A stretch of 11,770 nt of DNA from CAJBIL01 sp044359525 (GTDB lineage: Bacteria > Pseudomonadota > Gammaproteobacteria > Burkholderiales > Rhodocyclaceae): assembly GCA_044359525.1 (NCBI GenBank), contig JBIKLY010000096.1:1-11770 (forward strand), given 5' to 3'. The notes under the pieces were generated by a model. That model searched no databases, was not told the DNA's origin, and was given only the letters and a program-made list of their open reading frames with translations. A program made the position numbers and the translations under genes. The stretch's first letter is position 1; every line of letters begins with the position of its first letter. Positions 1 to 4,741 of this stretch are shown piece by piece.

Positions 1-290
1 AAGGTAAGCATGGTATAAAAAATATACCCTTATTGGTTTGATTTCAAGTGCCGTGAGCGATGGGGGCAGACTTGATCGATCTGCCAAACACGGATCAATT
101 CACGCTGAACACAGTGGCACCAGACGATTTTGACTAAAGGTTGGTGATCGGCCAAAGTCGACATTCGACCCTATAGCATCTGTTGGCCGTTGTGGAATCT
201 AAACCAGCCGCAGGCAAACGCTACACGCATTTACAGGCGGAGAAGCTGGGTTAGCTTGACGGGCGTACCAATATTGATGCACTGCAGACC
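1..290. other. Gene-free leading segment
   Basis: I see no convincing gene here. There are short inverted repeats: GGTATA/TATACC at 12-17 and 23-28 around an A tract, and GGCAGA/TCTGCC at 65-70 and 80-85. The 9-mer GGGTTAGCT at 248-256 recurs at 2181-2189 as the start of the large inverted repeat. No well-spaced sigma70 promoter for the gene at 291 could be identified; a TTGACG at 256-261 lacks a partner -10 at normal spacing. Confidence 0.4.
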
Positions 291-631
291 ATGAATCCTG
301 TCCTTGATGTTCGATTCTTCTGCACCGATGCGGGTAAAGAGCCGGTTCGGGAGTGGCTGAAGGAACTAACCCCGATTGACCGCAAGGCCATCGGGGAGGA
401 CATCAAGACGGTGCAGTTTGGCTGGCCGCTGGGAATGCCCTTGGTGGATCATATGGGCGGCGACATATGGGAATTCGGGTCAGGCTGAATAACCGTATAG
501 CGCGCGTCCTGTTTGCCCTGGAAGGAAAAACGATGATTCTGCTACATGGCTTCATCAAAAAGCAGCAAGCCACACCAAAACCGGATCTCGACCTTGCAAG
601 AGATCGTCTCAAGCACTTACGAAGGAAATGA
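291..631 (+). pseudogene. Frameshifted HigB/RelE-type toxin (phage Gp49-like family)
   Basis: The first part, from ATG at 291, reads MNPVLDVRFFCTDAGKEPVR and resembles the N-terminus of the HigB/Gp49-like RelE-superfamily toxins, ribosome-associated mRNA interferases. This frame stops at 486-488 just after a GGDIWE motif. The missing C-terminal half lies in another frame from codon CGG at 476: RVRLNNRIARVLFALEGKTM, then LLHGFIKK, ending at TGA 629-631. One missing base near 471-475 (for example GAAATT reduced to GAATT) would rejoin the halves into about 113 aa, the usual family length. The stop overlaps the next gene's first ATG as ATGA, the normal toxin-antitoxin layout. An in-frame ATG at 467 could at most yield the C-terminal 54 residues. 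The toxin is probably dead, although a sequencing error could give the same picture. Confidence 0.8.
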
Positions 632-921
632 CCATGGGCAAAAAGAATATCGGCAGTAGTTTCGACGACCTTCTGGCCGAAGATGCGATGCTCGAAGAAG
701 TTACAGCAGTCGCGCTGAAACGGGTTATTGCTTGGCAAATCGCTGAGGAAATGAAAGCCCAGCACCTCACAAAAACCGCGCTCGCAAAACGCATGCATAC
801 AAGCCGTGCCGCCTTGAATCGCCTCCTCGATGAGGAAGATTCAAGCTTGACGCTTACAACGCTGGCAAGCGCTGCGGCCGCGCTTGGAAAAAACATCAAT
901 ATCAGTTTTTCTGCCGCGTAA
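628..921 (+). CDS. HigA-type XRE-family antitoxin
   Basis: This 97-aa protein has a helix-turn-helix of the Cro/C1 (XRE) type at roughly residues 37-75 (IAEEMKAQHLTKTALAKRMH, then TSRAALNRLLD). It follows the HigB-like toxin gene, the toxin-first order typical of higBA. Such antitoxins bind the toxin and repress their own promoter. ATG 628 overlaps the toxin stop. ATG 634 is the better start because GAAGGA at 621-626 sits 7 nt upstream of it; the protein would then begin MGKKNIGSSFDD. With the toxin frameshifted, this antitoxin is probably a solitary survivor that may still act as a DNA-binding regulator. The XRE/antitoxin call is firm; naming it HigA rests on context. Confidence 0.85.
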   Translation: MTMGKKNIGSSFDDLLAEDAMLEEVTAVALKRVIAWQIAEEMKAQHLTKTALAKRMHTSRAALNRLLDEEDSSLTLTTLASAAAALGKNINISFSAA

Positions 922-1331
922 CTCGCCAGCGAGGTTGCGAACGTCCACTCCGGTTTTAAGGGAATGCGAGCATACAACTGCCGGTCGCGCCATCAGCGGT
1001 TCAACGGCAGGTATCAGAGTGGAGCAGTCCCTGGCACGATCACTCACGGACAGCAGTTCGGCCTGATCGGCCATTGGTAGTGCGTGCCTTGAGCGACAGC
1101 AACAATGCGTATTGCAGCCGTACGATAACTTTCGACGAAAAAGTAGGGGTCAAAGAGTACGGGCGAACGCTTACCGAAAACCGCTACTCACCCTATCGGC
1201 CTTGGATTCAACCGGCGGATGCAACACACTAAAAACTGCGTAGGCAGAAGGAGTGTTGGCGCGCAGGTGACAATCTCCATCAGATTGCGAACCTGTTTGA
1301 TCGAAAACACAAATCGGATAGTTTTTGTTTT
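922..1331. other. Gene-free stretch between two TA modules
   Basis: This is 410 bases without a credible gene. An open frame on the minus strand at 1171-1365 has no ribosome binding site, recognisable motif or partner. CTGCCG at 978-983 and CGGCAG at 1005-1010 form a weak inverted repeat whose right arm (TTCAACGGCAG) resembles the arm of the perfect repeat at 2213-2221. The segment may therefore hold a degenerate copy of the same element. I see no terminator with a T tract for either flanking module. Confidence 0.35.
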
Positions 1332-1631
1332 TTACTTTTCCAGATCCGCAAGTTGCGCCGGCCACAGTCGGGACGTGTGATAAACCCGCAGAATCTCAAC
1401 CGTGCTATCGACAATTCGATACGGCACCACGTAGGACAGTCCCTCAATGACCAACTCGCGGGTGCCGTGGATGCGCCCGAGCCGGCCCGACTCCGGAAAG
1501 TTTTCTAACGCTTCCACCTGGCGAATGATCTCGTCGCCGACCTCGATGGCGGCCAGAAGGTTGTCCTCTGCAATGTAGTCAACAATCTGTTCGTGATCCT
1601 CTTCAGCCAACGGGCGCCACTTAACCCGCAT
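1332..1631 (-). CDS. RelE/ParE-family toxin
   Basis: This 99-aa protein begins MRVKWRPLAEEDHEQIVDYI, the usual ParE opening of a beta strand followed by an LA..D..I.DYI helix. It continues with ENFPESGRLG and GLSYVVPYRI and ends with the family hallmark ILRVYHTSRLWP. ParE toxins poison DNA gyrase, whereas RelE toxins cleave mRNA on the ribosome; the sequence favours the ParE branch, but the target cannot be read off. Length is normal and no damage is visible. Its ATG (1629-1631) lies 11 bases inside the end of the upstream partner gene, so the two are co-transcribed and probably translationally coupled. Confidence 0.9.
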   Translation of the reverse strand: MRVKWRPLAEEDHEQIVDYIAEDNLLAAIEVGDEIIRQVEALENFPESGRLGRIHGTRELVIEGLSYVVPYRIVDSTVEILRVYHTSRLWPAQLADLEK

Positions 1632-2073
1632 GCCCGGCTTTCTTCAGCAGTTCGGCGCGTTTAATCGCCCATTTGCTGGCGACCTGCTCATGTGGCATGG
1701 AGGGGCGCGGATCATCAAGAGCAGCCTGCACGCCGACTCGGAACGCCTTGTCGTACGCGGCAGCCTGGTGGGTTGCTTTCAGCGCAGCCGACTTATCGGG
1801 CCTGGCGGCTCGATCCTGCTCGCGCTCGTCCGGTCGCCACTGCGCAACCGAAAAGTGACCGCCTTCCAAGCCCAAGTCACGCACAATCTCGAACGCTTTA
1901 ATCGGATTAACGAAACGCCGAACTTCTTTCGACACGGAAGCAATAAGCGTCGCCGGCCCCTGGCGCGTTTCGAACTCCAGTGCAAACATGCTGCCGATCG
2001 GCCGCAAATTAGCTGACAACACGCCGCCTGCGGAAGCAGCAGAACGTGCTTGGTCAATAGTGAACGTTTTCAT
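1621..2073 (-). CDS. Putative antitoxin / stability-determinant protein partnering ParE
   Basis: The protein is about 150 aa from the start chosen here, MKTFTIDQARSAASAGGVLS. It is not a plain ParD, RelB or Phd antitoxin. The N-terminal ~70 residues (GSMFALEFETRQGPATLIAS, then VRRFVNPIKAFEIVRDLGLE) look like a compact folded domain. A charged linker (about residues 80-95) follows. The C-terminus (DDPRPSMPHEQVASKWAIKR) resembles the short toxin-binding tail of plasmid stability determinants paired with ParE. ATG 2073 has GGAAA upstream and sits ~25 nt after the inferred transcription start. A longer reading from 2133 would begin at the -35 box and is rejected. Order, overlap and tail support the antitoxin role; the function of the N-terminal domain is unknown. 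Confidence 0.7.
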   Translation of the reverse strand: MKTFTIDQARSAASAGGVLSANLRPIGSMFALEFETRQGPATLIASVSKEVRRFVNPIKAFEIVRDLGLEGGHFSVAQWRPDEREQDRAARPDKSAALKATHQAAAYDKAFRVGVQAALDDPRPSMPHEQVASKWAIKRAELLKKAGHAG

Positions 2074-2104
2074 GGCATTTCCAATAATAACAACAACGCA
2101 TTCT

Positions 2105-2133
2105 ATTATATTTCGTGCAATTCCTATAATCAA
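2105..2133 (-). promoter_or_regulatory. Sigma70 promoter of the ParE TA operon
   Basis: On the minus strand TTGATT (2133-2128) and a perfect TATAAT (2110-2105) are separated by exactly 17 bases. Transcription would start near 2098, leaving a ~25-nt leader before ATG 2073. The TATAAT also pairs with an ATTATA that overlaps the -35 region, giving a 6-bp dyad with a 14-bp spacer that could serve as an autoregulatory operator. The operator role is inference. Confidence 0.7.
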
Positions 2134-2180
2134 ACGTTACCGCGTGTGGGCATAACGCTCGAAGCACTCGTTCGACGAAT

Positions 2181-2228
2181 GGGTTAGCTGCCGTTCGCAG
2201 TAATTTTGCACTGAACGGCAGCTAACCC
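2181..2228. repeat. Perfect 16-bp inverted repeat
   Basis: The arms GGGTTAGCTGCCGTTC (2181-2196) and GAACGGCAGCTAACCC (2213-2228) are exact reverse complements around a 16-base loop. There is no T tract on either side, so it does not look like a simple terminator. It stands at the boundary between the TA-rich accessory stretch and the nasA control region. The first nine bases recur at 248-256. It could be a mobile-element or cassette recombination remnant, a dispersed intergenic repeat, or an RNA hairpin. Confidence 0.85.
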
Positions 2229-2507
2229 GCCCTCTGCAGACTCACACGGAGGACGGGCGGAGCGGCGACAATGGCCGAGCTGCTGTCAGTCGATTGCGGA
2301 GTGATCGGATTCCCCGGCGAACTACGCTTGATGGTCGGTGATGGCCACTTCCGTCCCCTCATCACCGCTTCCGACAGATTTATCCCCCCTTCAAACACCG
2401 ACCGAATGCGCTGCACTGCACCATTGTGGATTGCGGTGCGTGGATTTGGTGCGATTGTTTCTACAGGCTTTTTGGAAAAAATATTAATAATCATGGCGTT
2501 GCTATTC
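2229..2507. other. Upstream region of nasA, possible activator sites
   Basis: No gene is supported here; open frames on both strands lack ribosome binding sites and family motifs. Half-sites resembling the NtrC box (GCACC-N5-GGTGC) occur as GCACC at 2418-2422 and GGTGC at 2435-2439 and 2448-2452, about 85-115 bases before the predicted sigma54 start. Their spacing does not form a canonical dyad. An A/T-rich run at 2474-2494 could aid DNA bending between enhancer and promoter. Both readings are tentative. Confidence 0.3.
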
Positions 2508-2523
2508 TGGCACGGTGGTTGCA
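2508..2523 (+). promoter_or_regulatory. Sigma54 (RpoN) -24/-12 promoter of nasA
   Basis: TGGCACGGTGGTTGCA matches the RpoN consensus TGGCAC-N5-TTGCW completely, with the invariant GG and GC at the required spacing. Transcription would start near 2534, giving an ~84-nt leader before nasA. Sigma54 promoters need an AAA+ activator. For nitrate assimilation genes this is commonly NtrC, so expression is probably induced by nitrogen limitation. The match and spacing are seen; the activator is inferred. Confidence 0.75.
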
Positions 2524-2537
2524 ATGGCGTGTGCTGA

Positions 2538-2561
2538 GCCTCTTGCGCTAGTGCAGGAGGC
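2538..2561 (+). promoter_or_regulatory. Hairpin in the nasA 5' leader
   Basis: GCCTCTTGC (2538-2546) and GCAGGAGGC (2553-2561) pair over nine positions, one of them a G-U, around a six-base loop. It begins about 4 nt after the predicted sigma54 start. Leaders of nas operons in several proteobacteria are controlled by ANTAR antiterminators (NasR/NasT) that bind hexaloop hairpins. The loop GCTAGT does not show the usual A1/G4 loop bases, so that role is only a possibility. No T tract follows it. Confidence 0.45.
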
Positions 2562-2617
2562 CGCGCCTGGTGCATCGTGGCGGTTTGATGTTTCCTGAAA
2601 CCTGACTGGAATTCAAA

Positions 2618-3829
2618 ATGGATAAGTCATTCTGGCAAGCTGGCCACCGGCCGACCTTACTCGCGGCTTTCCTCTACTTCGATCTGGCTTTTATGGTCTG
2701 GGTCATGCTCGGCCCGCTCGGCGTGCAGATTGCCACCGACCTTGGCCTGACGCACGCGCAAAAGGGCCTGATGGTGGCGACACCCGTGCTGGCCGGCGCC
2801 ATTCTGCGTATCGTCATGGGGCTGGCGGTTGATCATCTGAAACCCAAGATGGCCGGCGCCATCGGTCAGGTGATCGTCATCGTCTCCTTGTTCGTCGCCT
2901 GGTACTTCGGCATCCACAGCTACGAGCAAACGTTGATCCTCGGCGTCTTTCTCGGTGTTGCCGGCGCATCCTTCGCGGTGGCGTTGCCGCTCGCTTCGCG
3001 CTGGTATCCGCCCGAGCATCAGGGAACTGCCCTCGGTATCGCCGGTGCCGGCAATTCCGGTACGGCGATTGCCGCGCTGGTCGCGCCGAGTCTGGCGATT
3101 GCTTTCGGCTGGACCAACGTCTTCGGGCTGGCCTTGATCCCGCTGGTGCTGGTTTTCATCTTTTACCTGATCGTCGCCAAGGATGCGCCTGAGTGCCCAC
3201 CGCCGAAATCCTTCGCCGAGTACATGAAGGTGCTGAAGGACAAGGACGCGTGGTGGTTCATGTTCTTCTACTCGGTGACTTTCGGTGGTTTTGTCGGCCT
3301 CGCTTCGTCGCTGACCATCTACTTCAACACCCAGTACGGGCTCGACGCCAAGATGGCCGGCTTCTTCACCGCTGCCTGCGTGTTTGCCGGTTCGCTGGTG
3401 CGGCCGATTGGCGGCAACGTCGCTGACCGCATCGGCGGCATCAAGAGTCTGTCGGTGATGTACGTGATTGCGGCGATTTTTCTGGCGATCGTCAGCTTCG
3501 GTTTGCCGGAGGCCTGGATGGCGCTTGCTGCCTTCGTTTGCGCGATGCTTGCGCTGGGCATGGGTAATGGCGCGGTGTTCCAGCTGGTGCCGCAGCGTTT
3601 CCGCAAGGAGATTGGCGTGATGACCGGCCTCGTGGGCATGGCGGGCGGGGTAGGGGGCTTCTATCTGGCTTCGTCGCTCGGCTACGCCAAGCAGGCAACG
3701 GGCAGTTACCAAGTCGGTTTCCTGATCTTCGCCGGCCTCGCCATCCTCGCGCTGGCCGGCCTGACCGGGGTGAAAACCCGCTGGCGTACGACGTGGGGTG
3801 CATCGCATCTGACGGCTGCGAGAATCTGA
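2618..3829 (+). CDS. nasA: Nitrate/nitrite transporter, MFS NNP family (NasA type)
   Basis: This 403-aa inner-membrane protein has about 12 hydrophobic segments and imports nitrate. It opens with FWQAGHRPTLLAAFLYFDLA, typical of the NasA/NarK family. Arginines expected to contact the anion are present in TM2 (R64, AGAILRIVMG) and TM8 (R262, GSLVRPIGG). Both glycine-rich nitrate signatures are intact: GIAGAGNSGTAIAALVAP at about 140-157 and GMGNGAVFQLVPQRF at about 314-328. Length and ends agree with single-domain NasA-type carriers. The sigma54 promoter and the downstream phosphatase-kinase and chelatase genes point to assimilation rather than respiration, though the family alone cannot exclude a respiratory NarK. 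A Phd/PIN pair follows after 138 bases. The start is the only ATG fitting the family N-terminus, but its ribosome binding site is weak. Confidence 0.93.
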   Translation: MDKSFWQAGHRPTLLAAFLYFDLAFMVWVMLGPLGVQIATDLGLTHAQKGLMVATPVLAGAILRIVMGLAVDHLKPKMAGAIGQVIVIVSLFVAWYFGIHSYEQTLILGVFLGVAGASFAVALPLASRWYPPEHQGTALGIAGAGNSGTAIAALVAPSLAIAFGWTNVFGLALIPLVLVFIFYLIVAKDAPECPPPKSFAEYMKVLKDKDAWWFMFFYSVTFGGFVGLASSLTIYFNTQYGLDAKMAGFFTAACVFAGSLVRPIGGNVADRIGGIKSLSVMYVIAAIFLAIVSFGLPEAWMALAAFVCAMLALGMGNGAVFQLVPQRFRKEIGVMTGLVGMAGGVGGFYLASSLGYAKQATGSYQVGFLIFAGLAILALAGLTGVKTRWRTTWGASHLTAARI

Positions 3830-3877
3830 TTTGGCGGTTGCGGCGTAATCCAGGAGTTAGAGGCGAGCGTTGTTTGT

Positions 3878-3915
3878 GACAAATCGTTCGATTTGACCGA
3901 ATCGAACGATTTGTC
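3878..3915. promoter_or_regulatory. Perfect palindrome, probable operator of the Phd/PIN module
   Basis: The arms GACAAATCGTTCGATT (3878-3893) and AATCGAACGATTTGTC (3900-3915) are exact reverse complements with a six-base loop. The right arm fills the spacer of the promoter at 3893-3921 and the left arm abuts its -35. Phd/YefM antitoxins bind palindromes over their own promoter, so this is the likely autoregulatory site. It could also fold as a hairpin after nasA, but it has no T tract. Confidence 0.8.
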
Positions 3916-3921
3916 TATATT
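3893..3921 (+). promoter_or_regulatory. Sigma70 promoter of the Phd/PIN module
   Basis: TTGACC (3893-3898) and TATATT (3916-3921) are 17 bases apart, close to ideal for sigma70. Transcription would begin near 3928, with a ~40-nt leader and AAGGGG (3956-3961) six bases before ATG 3968. The TA pair thus has its own promoter and does not depend on the nasA promoter. It may also drive the kinase gene downstream. Confidence 0.75.
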
Positions 3922-3967
3922 TGCTGTCTTGGTGTTGTCTCGATGCTGTTTTTGAAAGGGGCCTCGT

Positions 3968-4219
3968 ATGCAAACCTTTACCGCCAATGAAGCCAAGACC
4001 CGTTTTGGTGAGTTTCTTGACCGCGCGCAGCGCGAGCCGGTGCGTGTGATGCGCCATGATCGGGTGGTGGGCGTCATGGTCAGCGCGCAGGACTATGAAG
4101 CAATGCGCACATTTTATGCCGACCGGTTGCGCGACACGCTGCGCGAGAGTGCGGCAGGCGCCGTAGCGAGCGGTCTGAGCGAGGAAAAGCTGGCCGCCCT
4201 GCTGGCCGATGAAAGCTGA
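3968..4219 (+). CDS. Phd/YefM-family antitoxin
   Basis: This 83-aa protein has the compact Phd/YefM DNA-binding fold in its first ~50 residues: MQTFTANEAKTRFGEFLDRA, then PVRVMRHDRVVGVMVSAQDYEAM. Its charged C-terminus (about 55-83) is the expected toxin-neutralising tail. It probably masks the PIN nuclease encoded next and, with it, represses the promoter at 3893-3921. The start is well supported by AAGGGG with six-base spacing. It overlaps the toxin gene by 11 bases, so translation is likely coupled. The family call is firm; toxin pairing is from gene order. Confidence 0.92.
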   Translation: MQTFTANEAKTRFGEFLDRAQREPVRVMRHDRVVGVMVSAQDYEAMRTFYADRLRDTLRESAAGAVASGLSEEKLAALLADES

Positions 4220-4667
4220 GTCTGCCCTGCCGGCCTGCTATGCGCGGGTGGTGCTTGATACCAATGTGTTGCTGAGTGCGGCGCTTTCGCCTGACGGAGC
4301 GCCCGCGGTGCTGGTGGATAGGCTCTTGCTGCACGGGCGGCTGGTGTTTTCAAAAGCCACTTTTGCAGAGTTGGAAAGCCGGATGTGGAAGCCGAAATTC
4401 GATTGTTATCTGCCCATCGAGCGACGCCAGCGCCTGTTGCGGGATTTTGATGCCAGTGCGCTCTGGGTCGAGGTCTTGCCTGCGCTGGCAGCGCAGCGCT
4501 TTTCGCGGGATACGAGCGATGACGCCTTTATCCATGCGGCGCTGGCCGCTGGCGCCTGCCGGCTGGTGAGTGGCGATGACGATCTGCTGTGCCTTCACCC
4601 CCTTGAAACCTTGCATATCCTCACGCCACGCGCGGCACTGGATGAACTCAATCAGGGGTCACCATGA
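4209..4667 (+). CDS. PIN-domain ribonuclease toxin (VapC-like, COG1569 type)
   Basis: This 152-aa protein is a predicted Mg2+-dependent RNase. PIN acidic residues are visible in order: D17 in VVLDTNVLLSAAL, E54 or E56 in TFAELESRM, D104/D105 in RDTSDDAFIHAAL, and D123-D125 in LVSGDDDLLCL. The layout of a DTNVLLSA start and a late SGDDDLL motif fits the 'putative toxin component, PIN family' group more than classical VapC. No truncation is seen. The gene begins inside the antitoxin gene (ATGAAAGCTGA) and its stop overlaps the next ATG as ATGA. The RNA target is unknown. Confidence 0.9.
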   Translation: MKAESALPACYARVVLDTNVLLSAALSPDGAPAVLVDRLLLHGRLVFSKATFAELESRMWKPKFDCYLPIERRQRLLRDFDASALWVEVLPALAAQRFSRDTSDDAFIHAALAAGACRLVSGDDDLLCLHPLETLHILTPRAALDELNQGSP

Positions 4668-4741
4668 ACGGCAACGTGCCTGATGCTGAAGGCATCGTAG
4701 CCGGATTGCCGGATTTGAAAGCGCGTCGAAAATGCCCTTGA
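4664..4741 (+). CDS. Possible 25-aa micro-ORF linking the PIN toxin and kinase genes
   Basis: The frame begins MNGNVPDAEGIVAGLPDLKA and ends RRKCP. Its ATG overlaps the PIN toxin stop (ATGA) and is preceded by AGGGG (4654-4658) with five-base spacing, a far better ribosome site than that of the kinase gene. Its stop lies 10 bases inside the kinase gene. It may be a translational-coupling peptide or the relic of a gene start displaced by the TA insertion. No homology is recognised, and expression is unproven. Confidence 0.35.
   Translation: MNGNVPDAEGIVAGLPDLKARRKCP

Noticed and set aside
1171..1365. Minus-strand frame of 64 codons after the ParE toxin gene
   Set aside because: It overlaps the end of the toxin gene, and has no ribosome site or recognisable family.
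2074..2133. Longer N-terminus for the ParE partner, starting at 2133
   Set aside because: The added 20 codons would begin at the predicted -35 box, before the transcription start. MKTFTIDQA at 2073 has a ribosome site and suitable leader length.
2150..2190. Canonical integron attC site around GCATAAC...GTTAGCT
   Set aside because: TAAC/GTTA cores and a TCGAA/TTCGA stem can be drawn, but the spacers on the two sides differ by about five bases and the R boxes do not fit RYYYAAC/GTTRRRY fully. Kept only as a hypothesis.
2418..2452. NtrC enhancer dyad upstream of nasA
   Set aside because: GCACC and GGTGC half-sites exist, but GCACC and the nearest GGTGC are 12 bases apart instead of about five, so no canonical dyad is present. 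Mentioned as tentative only.
2222..2575. Overlapping small frames on both strands (2271-2537 plus, 2222-2575 minus)
   Set aside because: Neither has a ribosome binding site or recognised motif. The region instead holds the sigma54 promoter and the repeat, so it is better read as control DNA.
2657..3808. Minus-strand frame of 383 codons opposite nasA
   Set aside because: It is an antisense shadow of the transporter gene, very rich in H, R, Q and E, with no ribosome site or family motif. The same applies to minus-strand frames at 5854-7005, 7506-8648, 8624-9631 and 9364-10410.
3878..3915. Rho-independent terminator after nasA
   Set aside because: The stem is perfect but no T tract follows, and the palindrome is interleaved with a near-consensus promoter, so an operator is the better reading.
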